From assembly GCF_011044975.1 (NCBI RefSeq), contig NZ_JAAKZV010000020.1, positions 1-64,000 of the forward strand: a DNA stretch of 64,000 bases. Reading direction: 5' to 3'. The stretch's first letter is position 1, and the number at the start of each line of letters is the position of its first letter. The translations under genes were made by a program, and so were the position numbers. This DNA is from Streptomyces coryli. GTDB lineage: Bacteria; Actinomycetota; Actinomycetes; Streptomycetales; Streptomycetaceae. The notes below the pieces were generated by a model. The model was not told the origin of the DNA, did no database searches, and saw only the letters and a program-made list of their open reading frames with translations. Shown one piece after another: positions 37,526 through 46,549 of this stretch.

Positions 37526-38176
37526 TCAGAGCTCCAGCCCCCGCTCCAGCACCTCCAGCGCGCGGTCGACCGTCTCCGACAGGTCGTCCGTGCCGCCGCG
37601 GTCGACCCAGTCGAACAGCGCCTGCATCAGCGCGCCCATCACCGCGCCGACCACCACGCGCAGCTCGAAGTCGTCCACCGGGCGTCCGCTCCGCTCCGCG
37701 AGGACGGGCAGCAGCGTCTCGGTGCTGGTGTCCATCCCCTCGAGCATCCGCGCCCGCAGCTGCGGCACGGCGCGGATCAGCCGCAGCCGCACCCCCACCT
37801 CCTCGGTGACCTGCTCCCACAGCAGCCGCATCACATCGGTCATCGCCCGCCGCAGCGCCACCAGCGGCGGCTCGTCGGCGGGGCGGGCGCGGATGGCGTC
37901 GGCGAGCAGCGGGTCGTACTCGTCGGAGAGGATGATGTCCTCTTTGGTGGGGAAGTAGCGGAAGACCGTGCTCGGCGACACCTCCGCGGCCTCGGCGATC
38001 TGCTCGACCGTGGTGGCGTCGTAGCCCTGCTCCTGGACCAGCCGGTACGTGGCCTGCCTGATGGCCTCGCGGGTACGGATCTTCTTCCGCTCGCGCAGCC
38101 CGAGGCCCGCCTCGAGCGGGGCCGGGACTGCGGGGAGCGAGGAGCGGGGAGCGGCCATGGGGTCATTGTCTTGCAT
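37526..38176 (-). CDS. TetR-family transcriptional repressor
   Basis: DNA-binding N-terminal domain (about 30-80: REAIRQATYRLVQEQGYDATTVEQIAEAAEVSPSTVFRYF) and a helical ligand-binding C-terminal domain, 216 aa. It follows the MFS gene on the same strand; its ATG lies 14 bp inside the MFS coding end, so the two are translationally coupled. It probably represses its own operon at the 30-bp inverted repeat over the MFS start (39744-39773). A second in-frame Met is six codons in. Confidence 0.9.
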   Translation of the reverse strand: MQDNDPMAAPRSSLPAVPAPLEAGLGLRERKKIRTREAIRQATYRLVQEQGYDATTVEQIAEAAEVSPSTVFRYFPTKEDIILSDEYDPLLADAIRARPADEPPLVALRRAMTDVMRLLWEQVTEEVGVRLRLIRAVPQLRARMLEGMDTSTETLLPVLAERSGRPVDDFELRVVVGAVMGALMQALFDWVDRGGTDDLSETVDRALEVLERGLEL

Positions 38177-39752
38177 CGGCGGGCCGTTCCGCCTCCTCCT
38201 CCGCCTCCTCCTCCGCCTCCTCCTCCGCCTCCTCCTCCTGCTGCCGCCCCGTCCCCGGCAGGAACATCGCGGCGGCCGCCGCCGTGACCAGCGCCGCCAC
38301 GCCGCACACCAGAAGCGACAGGCCCATGCCCCGTACGAACGCGGCGTCGGCGGACCGCGCCAGGCTCTCCGCGCCGAGCCGCTCGGCGACCGCGTGCGCC
38401 GCGACCACCGAGTCCTCGGCGGCGCGGGCCGCGGCGGGCGGCAGCCCTGAGGTGTCGATACGGCTGGTGTAGACGCTGTTCAGCAGGGAGCCGAGCAGCG
38501 CCACCCCGATCGCGCCGCCGACCTGGCGGAGCGTGGTGAGCAGCCCGGTGCCGCTGCCCGCCCGGTCCTTCGGCAGGGCGCCGAGGGCGGCGTCCATCGT
38601 CGGCACCATCGCGAAGCCGAGGCCGAAGCCGGTGAAGGACAGCCAGAGCGCGGTGGAGCCGTATCCGTCGGAGGCCTCGGTGCGGCTGCCGAGGAGCAGC
38701 GCGAAGGCGAAGACGGCCATGCCGCCGCCGACCACCACCCGGTTCCCGAACCGCCGCAGCAGCGGCGTCGCGGCGCGGGCTGCCACCAGCAGCCCGGCCA
38801 TCAGCGGGATCAGCCGCAGCCCGGTCCCGAACGCGTCATTGCCGAGCACCGCCTGCAGATACTGCGGCAGCACGAACAGCATCCCCGCCATGACGAAGGT
38901 GGCGAGCACGGCGACGACGGCGTTCCAGCGGAAGCCGGGGTTGGCGAGCAGCGCCAGGTCCAGCATCGGCCGCGCCGCCCGCCGCTCCCGTACGACCAGA
39001 AGCGCCAGCAGCACGGCGGAACCCGCGAGCGTGCCGACGACCAGCGGGTCGCCCCAGCCCTCCGCGGGCGCCTCGATGACGCCGAAGATGAGCGCCCCGA
39101 GGCCGAGCACGCTGAGCGCCGTGGAGACCGGGTCCACGCGGGGCGTGGCCGGGTCGCGGGTCTCCGGGATCAGCAGCAGGCAGGCGGTGAGGCCGATGGC
39201 GACGAGCGGGACGTTGAGCACGAAGATCGAGCCCCACCAGAAGTGGTCGAGCAGCCAGCCGCCGAGCAGCGGCCCGAGCGGCATGCCGAGCGCCATGCCG
39301 GCGGTGACGGCGCCGACCGCCTTCGTCCGCTCCTCGCCCTCGAAGAGGGAGGGGATGACGGACAGGGCGAGCGGCATGATCAGCGCGCCGCCGAGCCCCA
39401 TCACGGCGCGGGCGGCGATCACTGGGCCAGGGCTGTCCGCGAACGGCCCGATGAGGGTGCCGACGAGGAAGATCAGCAGCCCGGCGGCGAGCATCCGGCG
39501 CCGCCCGAACCGGTCGCCGAGCATCCCGGCGGGGAGCATGCAGGCGGCGAAGAGCACCGCGTAGGAGTCGACGATCCACTGCAGGTCGCCGGTGTCCGCG
39601 CCGATCTCGGCGGCCATGGTCGGCAGCGCCACATTGAGGATGGTCAGGTCGAATCCGAGCACCAGCACGCTCGTGACCAGGGCCGCGAGGGCCCACCAGC
39701 GCTTGCGGTCGGCCTTGCGGGCGGCCGCGTCCGATGAAAAAGTGGAAGTCAC
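38163..39752 (-). CDS. MFS multidrug efflux transporter (DHA2, 14-TMS type)
   Basis: Proton-driven exporter of 529 aa with fourteen predicted helices. Motif A-like GDRFGRRRMLAAG follows helix 2, and LDLTILNVALP-like sequence (GFDLTILNVALPTM) starts helix 1, typical of the EmrB/QacA group. The C-terminus ends in a (EEEA) repeat coded by four copies of a 12-bp unit (38189-38236). Start GTG 39752 is chosen because it lies 6 nt after a TATCTT box; longer in-frame starts upstream run through the operator and a terminator. Operon with the TetR gene. Substrate unknown. Confidence 0.9.
   Translation of the reverse strand: MTSTFSSDAAARKADRKRWWALAALVTSVLVLGFDLTILNVALPTMAAEIGADTGDLQWIVDSYAVLFAACMLPAGMLGDRFGRRRMLAAGLLIFLVGTLIGPFADSPGPVIAARAVMGLGGALIMPLALSVIPSLFEGEERTKAVGAVTAGMALGMPLGPLLGGWLLDHFWWGSIFVLNVPLVAIGLTACLLLIPETRDPATPRVDPVSTALSVLGLGALIFGVIEAPAEGWGDPLVVGTLAGSAVLLALLVVRERRAARPMLDLALLANPGFRWNAVVAVLATFVMAGMLFVLPQYLQAVLGNDAFGTGLRLIPLMAGLLVAARAATPLLRRFGNRVVVGGGMAVFAFALLLGSRTEASDGYGSTALWLSFTGFGLGFAMVPTMDAALGALPKDRAGSGTGLLTTLRQVGGAIGVALLGSLLNSVYTSRIDTSGLPPAAARAAEDSVVAAHAVAERLGAESLARSADAAFVRGMGLSLLVCGVAALVTAAAAAMFLPGTGRQQEEEAEEEAEEEAEEEAERPADARQ
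38189..38236. repeat. 12-bp tandem repeat coding the Glu-rich MFS tail
   Basis: CCGCCTCCTCCT repeated exactly four times on the + strand, encoding EEEA units on the minus strand. The unit is in frame, so copy-number changes alter tail length only. Confidence 0.85.
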
Positions 39753-39773
39753 TCTCAAAAGATAGCGACTTCC
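39744..39773 (-). promoter_or_regulatory. Palindromic operator over the MFS/TetR promoter and start
   Basis: Arms GGAAGTCACTCTC (39744-39756) and GATAGCGACTTCC (39761-39773) match at 11 of 13 positions around AAAA. The repeat covers the -10-like TATCTT (39764-39759) and the GTG start (39752-39750). Size and symmetry suit a TetR dimer pair; the downstream TetR is the obvious ligand. Confidence 0.72.
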
Positions 39774-39832
39774 GCGAGTGAGGGAAAGTGCGACGGCGCG
39801 ACGGTGCGGCGGCGTCTGGGCGGCCGGACATG

Positions 39833-39869
39833 CGAAAGCCCCCGGCCGGGCGGCGGCCGGGGGCTTTCG
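39833..39869 (-). terminator. Terminator of the hemolysin III-like gene
   Basis: Perfect 15-bp stem CGAAAGCCCCCGGCC / GGCCGGGGGCTTTCG (39833-39847 with 39855-39869), 7-nt loop, just after the stop of the minus-strand gene and before the MFS operator. Confidence 0.82.
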
Positions 39870-39882
39870 GTCTGCGGCGGGC

Positions 39883-40569
39883 TTACGGGTGGGTGTACGC
39901 CACCAGCGACACACCCACGTAATGCACGACGAAGGCGGCCAGCGTGAAGCCGTGGAAGACCTCGTGGAAGCCGAAGTACCGCGGGCTCGGGTTCGGGCGC
40001 TTCAGTCCGTAGATGACGCCGCCGGCGCTGTAGAGCAGCCCGCCGACGACCACCAGGACCAGCACCGCGATGCCGCCGGCCCGCATGAAGTCGGGCAGGA
40101 AGAACACCGCCGCCCAGCCCATCGCGATGTAGCACGGGGTGTACAGCCAGCGCGGCGCCCCGACCCAGAAGACCCGGAACGCGATCCCGGCGGCCGCGGC
40201 CGCCCAGATGAACCACAGCAGCGCCTGCTGCCGGCCGCCGTCCAGGAGCAGGATCGTGAAGGGCGTGTAGGTGCCCGCGATGATCAGGAAGATGTTCGCG
40301 TGGTCCAGGCGGCGGAACACGGCATTGACCCGCGGGGACCAATTGCCGCGGTGGTACAGCGCGCTCACGCCGAACAGCAGGCAGGCGCTGAGTGTGTAGA
40401 TGGCGCAGGCCACACGGCCGCGCGGGCTCTCGGCGAGGGCGGTGAGCAGCACGCCGGAGAACAGCACGGCAGGGAACATCCCCGCGTGCAGCCATCCCCG
40501 CAGCTTGGGTTTGACGGCGGCGCCGGCCGCCCGGACGTCGTCAATCACCTGGCTAGTCACCCTGCTCAT
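39883..40569 (-). CDS. Hemolysin III / PAQR family membrane protein
   Basis: Seven-helix membrane protein of about 228 aa. The family's metal-site residues are visible: SALYHRGNWSP, the Asp in RRLDHANIF with AGTYTPF, and HEVFHGFTLAAFVVHY at the last helix. PAQR members include metal-dependent hydrolases and bacterial proteins of uncertain role; haemolysis is historic naming. Start MSRVTSQV is used; an ATG ten codons earlier (40599) is in frame. A hairpin ACCTACG-GTCG-CGTAGGT lies between the two and would sequester the region just before the shorter start. Confidence 0.87.
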   Translation of the reverse strand: MSRVTSQVIDDVRAAGAAVKPKLRGWLHAGMFPAVLFSGVLLTALAESPRGRVACAIYTLSACLLFGVSALYHRGNWSPRVNAVFRRLDHANIFLIIAGTYTPFTILLLDGGRQQALLWFIWAAAAAGIAFRVFWVGAPRWLYTPCYIAMGWAAVFFLPDFMRAGGIAVLVLVVVGGLLYSAGGVIYGLKRPNPSPRYFGFHEVFHGFTLAAFVVHYVGVSLVAYTHP

Positions 40570-40599
40570 GGTACCTACGCGACCGTAGGTAGCCCCCAT

Positions 40600-40806
40600 C
40601 GCTCGCGTGGTCCTGCTCACGCCGCTGCCCCCTGGACATAACGTCTGAGCTGTCTCATCATCAAATGAGCGCACGGTCGGCACCGGTCGAGCTCAGATGA
40701 GCACTAACTGAGCAGCGACCGGGTCGCAGCCCCCAAGGGGCGGCGGTTAACAAAAGCGGATACAACGGCACGTATCCCTCAAACCCTCAACACCCCTGGA
40801 GCGATC
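40600..40806. promoter_or_regulatory. Divergent regulatory region hlyIII-like / pckG
   Basis: About 207 bp. Contains inverted repeats CTCAT-N6-ATGAG (40654-40669) and GGATAC-N8-GTATCC (40758-40777), and TGAGC repeated several times. The second repeat lies about 30 bp before the pckG start and could be an operator or a leader hairpin. No known regulator site was recognised. Confidence 0.5.
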
Positions 40807-42681
40807 GTGGCTCGCAGCGATGCGACTCTCATGACCCAGCCCACCTCTTCGTCCGCCCCCGACGCCGGCACGCTTTCCGTTGTAGATGCGCCGACCAAGC
40901 ACCAGGGCCTGCTCACCTGGGTGCAGGAGATCGCGGATCTCACCCAGCCGGACCGGATCGTCTGGTGCGACGGTTCCGAGGCCGAGTACGAGCGCCTGGC
41001 GGAAGAGCTCGTCGAGCAGGGCACGTTCAAGAAACTGGACCCGGTCAAGCGCCCGAACTCCTACTACGCCGCCTCCGATCCGTCCGACGTCGCCCGCGTC
41101 GAGAGCCGGACGTACATCTGCTCCGAAAAGGAGGAGGACGCAGGCCCCACCAACAACTGGATGGACCCGCAGGAGATGCGCGACATCTTCGCGGGCGCCG
41201 AGGGCGTCTTCCGCGGCTCGATGCGCGGCCGGACCATGTACGTCGTGCCGTTCTGCATGGGCCCGCTCGGCTCGCCGCTGTCCGCGATCGGTGTGGAGAT
41301 CACCGACTCGGCCTACGTGGCCGCGTCGATGCGCATCATGACCCGGATGGGCCGCCCGGTCCTGGACGAGCTCGGTGACGACGGCTTCTTCGTGAAGGCC
41401 GTGCACTCCGTGGGCGCGCCGCTCGCCGAGGGCGAGGCGGATGTCGCCTGGCCGTGCAATGAGACCAAGTACATCTCGCACTTCCCGGAGACCCGCGAGA
41501 TCTGGTCGTTCGGCTCCGGCTACGGCGGCAACGCGCTGCTCGGCAAGAAGTGCTACGCGCTGCGTATCGCCTCGGTGATGGCGCGCGACGAGGGCTGGCT
41601 CGCCGAGCACATGCTGATCCTGAAGCTGACGCCGCCGCGCGGTGAGTCGAAGTACGTGGCCGCCGCCTTCCCTTCGGCCTGCGGCAAGACCAACCTCGCC
41701 ATGCTGGAGCCGACCATCCCGGGCTGGACGGTCGAGACCATCGGCGACGACATCGCCTGGATGCGCTTCGGCGAGGACGGCCGGCTGTACGCGATCAACC
41801 CCGAGGCGGGCTTCTTCGGCGTCGCGCCGGGCACCGGTGAGCACACCAACGCCAACGCGATGAAGACGCTGTGGGGCAACACGGTCTTCACGAACGTGGC
41901 GCTGACCGACGACGGCGACATCTGGTGGGAGGGCATGACGGAGGAGACTCCGGCCCACCTGACGGACTGGAAGGGCAACGACTGGACGCCGGAGTCGGGC
42001 GTGCCCGCCGCCCACCCGAACGCCCGCTTCGCCGTCCCGGCCGCGCAGTGCCCGACCATCGCGCCGGAGTGGGAGGACCCGAAGGGCGTGCCGATCTCGG
42101 CGATCCTCTTCGGCGGCCGCCGGGCGACCGCGGTGCCGCTGGTGACGGAGTCGTTCTCCTGGCAGCACGGTGTCTTCATGGGCGCGAATGTGGCCTCGGA
42201 GAAGACCGCGGCGGCCGAGGGCAAGGTCGGCGAGCTGCGCCGGGACCCGTTCGCGATGCTGCCGTTCTGCGGCTACAACATGGGCGACTACATGGCGCAC
42301 TGGGTGCGCGTGGGCGCCAACGCCGACGCGGCGAAGCTGCCGAAGATCTACTACGTCAACTGGTTCCGGAAGAACGACGCGGGCAAGTTCGTGTGGCCGG
42401 GCTTCGGCGAGAACAGCCGGGTGCTGGAGTGGATCGTCGGCCGGCTGAACGGCGCGGCCGAGGGCGTCGAGACGCCGATCGGCGTGCTGCCGGCGAAGGG
42501 CGCGCTGAACGTGAAGGGCCTGGACCTGTCGGAGGAGGAGCTGGACTTCCTGCTCTCCGTCGACACCGAGGCCTGGCGCGAGGAGGCGGCGCTGGTGCCG
42601 GAGCACTTCAACACCTTCGGTGATCACACGCCGAAGGAGCTGTGGGACGAGTACCGGGCGCTGGTCGAGCGTTTGGGCTGA
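40807..42681 (+). CDS. pckG: Phosphoenolpyruvate carboxykinase (GTP)
   Basis: Converts oxaloacetate and GTP to PEP, the main gluconeogenic step from TCA intermediates; cytoplasmic. At 624 aa it fits the GTP-dependent family, which is distinct from the shorter ATP form. The P-loop [12 protein letters not shown] carries the hyper-reactive Cys (C292), and the PEPCK signature and metal-site segments ([29 protein letters not shown]) are present. The GTG start has GGAG 5 nt upstream; an in-frame ATG at 40831 is weaker. Three 13-bp repeats run across its stop codon. Confidence 0.95.
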   Translation: MARSDATLMTQPTSSSAPDAGTLSVVDAPTKHQGLLTWVQEIADLTQPDRIVWCDGSEAEYERLAEELVEQGTFKKLDPVKRPNSYYAASDPSDVARVESRTYICSEKEEDAGPTNNWMDPQEMRDIFAGAEGVFRGSMRGRTMYVVPFCMGPLGSPLSAIGVEITDSAYVAASMRIMTRMGRPVLDELGDDGFFVKAVHSVGAPLAEGEADVAWPCNETKYISHFPETREIWSFGSGYGGNALLGKKCYALRIASVMARDEGWLAEHMLILKLTPPRGESKYVAAAFPSACGKTNLAMLEPTIPGWTVETIGDDIAWMRFGEDGRLYAINPEAGFFGVAPGTGEHTNANAMKTLWGNTVFTNVALTDDGDIWWEGMTEETPAHLTDWKGNDWTPESGVPAAHPNARFAVPAAQCPTIAPEWEDPKGVPISAILFGGRRATAVPLVTESFSWQHGVFMGANVASEKTAAAEGKVGELRRDPFAMLPFCGYNMGDYMAHWVRVGANADAAKLPKIYYVNWFRKNDAGKFVWPGFGENSRVLEWIVGRLNGAAEGVETPIGVLPAKGALNVKGLDLSEEELDFLLSVDTEAWREEAALVPEHFNTFGDHTPKELWDEYRALVERLG

Positions 42682-42880
42682 GCGCCTGGGCTGAGAGCCT
42701 GGGCTGATCTTTTACGGATCTTTCCGCACGTACCACCCGTACCACCCGCGTGGCGGGTCACGACAATGGCGTCGTGGCCCGCCACGTCGGCTTTTGCGGG
42801 TTATCCACAGGGGGATGTCGGAAAGGCATCGAAGGCGGAAGACTGGGCCGCGAACCGGTGAACTGCCCGAGGGGGATGCC
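42682..42880. other. Intergenic region with tandem repeats, hairpin and DnaA box
   Basis: 199 bp with no gene. TGGGCTGAGCGCC-like 13-bp units start at 42674, 42687 and 42700. GTACCACCC occurs twice in a row (42730-42747). A 16-bp stem hairpin follows (42749-42786) and then TTATCCACA (42801-42809), an exact match to the E. coli DnaA-box consensus. A single box does not make an origin. Confidence 0.7.
42749..42786 (+). terminator. Strong hairpin downstream of pckG
   Basis: 16-bp stem with one G-T pair (42749-42764 with 42771-42786), loop AATGGC, followed within 10 nt by TTTT. Likely terminator of pckG, or a leader structure of the NB-ARC gene. Confidence 0.65.
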
Positions 42881-45800
42881 ATGTTGCGCGAGAGTCACCG
42901 GGGGGAAGCCGAGCTTCTCCTCGCCCGTGCGGTCGACGAAGAGGTGCGCCGCTCCGCCGGCCGCACGGACGGCGTCGTGCTGCTCGGCCGCGCCCGGCAG
43001 GCCCTGGACGAGATAGCGCTGAGCTCCGCCGATGAGTACGAGGCGTATGTGCGCGCCCTCGACGAGGCGGAGTCAGGCCGCCGCGCGCTCGGCGAGCGGT
43101 TCCGCGGCGAGGTGCTGGCGCCGGCCGGAGCGGGCGTCGCCGCGGCGGCCGTGGTGGCGATGGTGATGGCGGCGGGCGCGGGGGAGTCGGCGGGCCGGGC
43201 GGTGCAGACCGCGGCGGCCGTGGCGGTGGCGGGGGCGTTAACGGTCCTGCTGGTGCAGACGGCGGCGCACTGGTTGTCGGGCCACTGGCGGGCGGGCGCC
43301 GGCGGGCAGCCGGGCGGGCCCGAGCAGCTGCGGCTGCAGTGGCTGACCGCGCTCGAGGTGCGCGGGGTGCGGCCGTTCTTCGACCGTCAGCGGATGCTCG
43401 CCGCGTCCACCCGCGGTGGTTCGTCGGGCGGCGGGCGCGGCTCCGTCCCCTCGGCGCGCCCGGCCGTGGACCGCGAGCCGCAGCTGCGCGGCGCGGACCG
43501 CAGCCAGGCGGCGAAGCAGCGGGCGGCCCTGGAGCAGTCGTTCAAGCAGCTCCCGGCTCCGGAGGGCCCGTTCGCCGGCCGCAAGGAGGAGCTGACCCAG
43601 ATCACCAAGTGGGTGCACCATGCCCGGGCGTCCACCGAGACCAAGCCCACCATCGTGGTGCTGCACGGCTCGCCGGGTGCGGGGCGGTCCACCCTCGCCA
43701 TACGGGCCGCGCACCATCTGAAGGACCAGTTCCGCGGCGCCTGCGTGGTGGACCTGCGCGGGCACAGCCCCGGCGAGCAGCCGCTGCCCACCAGGGACGC
43801 GCTGCTGCATCTGCTCAACCGGCTCGGCGCGCCCCGCGACCAGCTGCTCTTCCGCGAGCGGCCGGCGCCGGACGCCCACCTCAAGCGGCTCGTGGAGCTC
43901 TACCACCAGCACCTCACCGGCATCCCGGTGGTGATAGTCCTCGATGACGCCATCGACCCCGAGCAGATCGCCATGCTGATCCCGGACCGCTCGGAGTCCC
44001 TCGTGCTGGTCACCGCGCGGGAGCCGCTGGAGCTCGGCCCGCTGCACGCGTGGCTGCGCGAGCTGGAGGTCATGCCGCTGGAGGCGCCGGCCGCGGAGGA
44101 GCTGCTGCGGGACGCGGCCCGGGAGGCGGGCGAGGCGTCCGGCGCGGCTGCCGGCCCGGCCGACGGCGGCCCCGGCCCGTACGACGCCCAGGCGGGGGAG
44201 CGGGTGGCCGAGCTGTGCGGCGGGCTGCCGCTGGCGCTGCGCATCGCGGGCACCTCGCTCGGCGTGCGCAGCATGGCCGCCCTCGCCGACGAGCTGGCGG
44301 CCTACGGCCCGGTCTATCCGGTCGAGCGCGCGCTGTGGCTGCGCTATACCGACCAGGCCGAGCCGGCCCGGCGGCTGCTGCGCCGGCTGGCGCTGGCCGG
44401 GCGGGCCAGCCTCGGCGCCGCCGCGGCGGCCGCGCTGCTCGGCACCGACGAGCAGGAGGCGGACAAGCAGCTCACCGCGCTCGCCCGCATGGGCTTCATC
44501 CAGCATGTCCGCAGCGGGCGTTACCGGCTGCACGACCTCACCCGCCGGTTCGCCCAGTCCCGGCTGCTGGACGAGGAGGCGCCGGCCGAGCGGGCAGCCG
44601 CACAGGAGCGGCTGATGCGGTCGTACGGCGAGCTGGCCGACTCGGTGATCCGGCTGGTCGACGGGCGCACCTCCACCCGCGCCGACCAGTTCGGGCACCA
44701 CGGCTTCACCTCCCTGGACGCCGCGCTGCGCTGGCTGGACGACGAGACCAGCTTCATCACCGCCGCGCTGCGCCACTCCGAGGACGTCGACCAGTCCGTC
44801 GTGCTGAACCTGCTCGGCGCCCTCGCGGACTACTGCCTGCTGCGCGGCGACCTGTACCGGCTCGGCGAGCTGAACGAGCTGACCAAGGCGGCCACGGCGT
44901 CCAGCAAGGACTCGGGCCTGCTGGTGCGCTCCGTCCAGTGGCGTACGGGCGTCGCCGCCCGGCAGCTCGGCGAGCTGGACAAGGCCCGCTCCACCCTCTC
45001 CTCCGTCGTCGACCTCTACCGCGAGGCGCAGCACTCCGCGGGCGCCGCCCGGGCCCTGCGCGACCTCGGCATCACGCTGCAGCAGCAGGGCAATCTGCCC
45101 GAGGCGCGGGCCCGGCTGCGGGAAGCCCTCGACATGCAGCAGGGCGAGGGGATGGGCGGCGACCGGGCCTGGACGCTGCATGCCCTGGCCGCCGTGGAAC
45201 GGGACCGCGCGGACCTCGCCGAGGCCCGCCGGCTGCTGCTGGAGTCGCTGGAGCTGCACGAGCGGAGCGAGAGTGTGCACGGCATGGCCTGGGCGCACTT
45301 CCAGCTCGGCCAGGTGCTGCTGCGCATGGGAGAGGTGGCGCAGGCCGAGGCGGAGCTGCGGGACGCCCTCGACAAGTACCACCGCACCCGCGACGCGCGC
45401 GGCGAGGCCTGGGCGCTCACCCAGCTCGCCCGCGCCCGGCTGGTCGACGGCGACGCCGGCGCGGCTGTCGAGCAGTTGCAGGGCGCGCTCTCCAGGCACC
45501 GGGACAACGAGGACGCGCGCGGCGAGGCCTGGACGCTGTACTACCTGGGCCAGGCCCGCGAGGAGCGGAACGACTACGACGGCGCGGTCCGGGCGCTGGA
45601 GAAGGCGCGGAACATGTTCAGCCGCATGCGCGATGTCTACGGCCTCGCCTGCGCCCGGCACCACTCCGCCCGGGTCACCCGCGATCTGCGGGCGCAGCAG
45701 ACCGGGTCGCTGCGGAACAGCGGCTTTGCCCGGCAGCTGCTGCAGGACGCGCGCAATGACTTCCACCGGGTCGGGGTGCGCCACGGCGAGGCCTGGTCCT

Positions 45801-46192
45801 GCCTGGAGCTCGCGGTGATCGACGCCGGGAACGGCCGCTCGGCGCAGGCCCTGCAGCTGGTCGACGAGGCGGTGGAGCTCTTCACCGACTACGAGGACCG
45901 GCGCGGCGCCGCCTGGGCCCGCTTCCTGCGCTGCACCCTGCTGCCCTTCGCCTCGCCCGGCGGCTCCGTGGTGGGCACGGCGGTCGCCCAGGAGGAGCTG
46001 GCCGAGCTGCTGCGCGAGCAGCAGGCCGGCGCGGGCACCGGCGACGGGGCGCTGGAGGACCACGCCGAGGCGTTCCAGCTGGTGCTGGACCGCGGCGTGG
46101 AGCCGGAGACCGGCTGGCAGGCATGGCGGCTCGGCATGGTCCCGAGCCGCCACTCCCGGGAGGTGATGGGGGTGCCGGTGCTGCTCGGCTAG
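42881..46192 (+). CDS. Membrane NB-ARC/TPR protein with Arg in Walker A
   Basis: A 1103-aa STAND-type ATPase without a DNA-binding domain. Two adjacent hydrophobic segments (about 74-98 and 108-128) tether it to the membrane. The NB-ARC domain (about 230-560) has GSPGAGRST where Walker A should end GKS/T, with Arg at 269 in place of Lys. Walker B is VVIVLDDAID, and LVTARE and GGLPLALRIAG are kept. About ten TPRs fill 690-1040. The Lys-to-Arg change may weaken ATP hydrolysis while keeping binding. Start MLRESHRG is preceded by GAGGGGG; in-frame upstream codons lack SD support. The last base pairs overlap the convergent small membrane gene. Signalling output unknown. Confidence 0.85.
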   Translation: MLRESHRGEAELLLARAVDEEVRRSAGRTDGVVLLGRARQALDEIALSSADEYEAYVRALDEAESGRRALGERFRGEVLAPAGAGVAAAAVVAMVMAAGAGESAGRAVQTAAAVAVAGALTVLLVQTAAHWLSGHWRAGAGGQPGGPEQLRLQWLTALEVRGVRPFFDRQRMLAASTRGGSSGGGRGSVPSARPAVDREPQLRGADRSQAAKQRAALEQSFKQLPAPEGPFAGRKEELTQITKWVHHARASTETKPTIVVLHGSPGAGRSTLAIRAAHHLKDQFRGACVVDLRGHSPGEQPLPTRDALLHLLNRLGAPRDQLLFRERPAPDAHLKRLVELYHQHLTGIPVVIVLDDAIDPEQIAMLIPDRSESLVLVTAREPLELGPLHAWLRELEVMPLEAPAAEELLRDAAREAGEASGAAAGPADGGPGPYDAQAGERVAELCGGLPLALRIAGTSLGVRSMAALADELAAYGPVYPVERALWLRYTDQAEPARRLLRRLALAGRASLGAAAAAALLGTDEQEADKQLTALARMGFIQHVRSGRYRLHDLTRRFAQSRLLDEEAPAERAAAQERLMRSYGELADSVIRLVDGRTSTRADQFGHHGFTSLDAALRWLDDETSFITAALRHSEDVDQSVVLNLLGALADYCLLRGDLYRLGELNELTKAATASSKDSGLLVRSVQWRTGVAARQLGELDKARSTLSSVVDLYREAQHSAGAARALRDLGITLQQQGNLPEARARLREALDMQQGEGMGGDRAWTLHALAAVERDRADLAEARRLLLESLELHERSESVHGMAWAHFQLGQVLLRMGEVAQAEAELRDALDKYHRTRDARGEAWALTQLARARLVDGDAGAAVEQLQGALSRHRDNEDARGEAWTLYYLGQAREERNDYDGAVRALEKARNMFSRMRDVYGLACARHHSARVTRDLRAQQTGSLRNSGFARQLLQDARNDFHRVGVRHGEAWSCLELAVIDAGNGRSAQALQLVDEAVELFTDYEDRRGAAWARFLRCTLLPFASPGGSVVGTAVAQEELAELLREQQAGAGTGDGALEDHAEAFQLVLDRGVEPETGWQAWRLGMVPSRHSREVMGVPVLLG

Positions 46193-46545
46193 TCCTGCTT
46201 GCGGCCCTTTTCGGCGGCGGCGCTGGTGCCGGACGCGGCACCGGTGCCGGAGGCCGCGCTCGCGCCGGACGCGGCGCTGGTGCTGGACGCGCTCGCGGTC
46301 GCGGTCGCGTTCGTGCCGGAGGCCTCGCTCGTAGTGGCGGGCTCCTCCGTCTCGCCCGGCGCCGGCTGCTCCTTGAAGTCGACCCTGCCCATGTGGCGGT
46401 TCATGGACTTCATCAGCCGCCACACGGCCAGCGCGAGCAGGGCGAAGACCACGAAGCCGAGGAGGCCGGGCGTCACCTTGTCCTCGTCGACTTCCTTCGC
46501 GAGCGGCACGAGCTCGGCTGCCAGATAACTCTTCACGGGAATCAC
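46189..46545 (-). CDS. Small membrane protein downstream of mca
   Basis: A 118-aa protein with one membrane helix (GLLGFVVFALLALAVWRLM) followed by a basic patch (KSMNRHMGRVDFKEQ) and a long Ala/Ser/Thr/Gly tail that looks disordered. The GTG start lies 4 bp after the mca stop codon, so it is probably cotranscribed with mca. A second GTG (46536) is in frame. Its stop TAG shares the palindrome CTAG with the stop of the convergent NB-ARC gene. Function unknown. Confidence 0.75.
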   Translation of the reverse strand: MIPVKSYLAAELVPLAKEVDEDKVTPGLLGFVVFALLALAVWRLMKSMNRHMGRVDFKEQPAPGETEEPATTSEASGTNATATASASSTSAASGASAASGTGAASGTSAAAEKGRKQD

Positions 46546-46549
46546 GCCA

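Noticed and set aside
40758-40777. GGATAC-N8-GTATCC before pckG as a firm operator
   Set aside because: 6-bp arms are short and could arise by chance; kept only as part of the regulatory-region entry.
42801-42809. DnaA box as a replication origin
   Set aside because: Single box, no cluster, no dnaA/dnaN neighbours.
43238-46423. 1061-codon minus-strand frame opposite the NB-ARC gene
   Set aside because: Antisense shadow of TPR-rich coding sequence.
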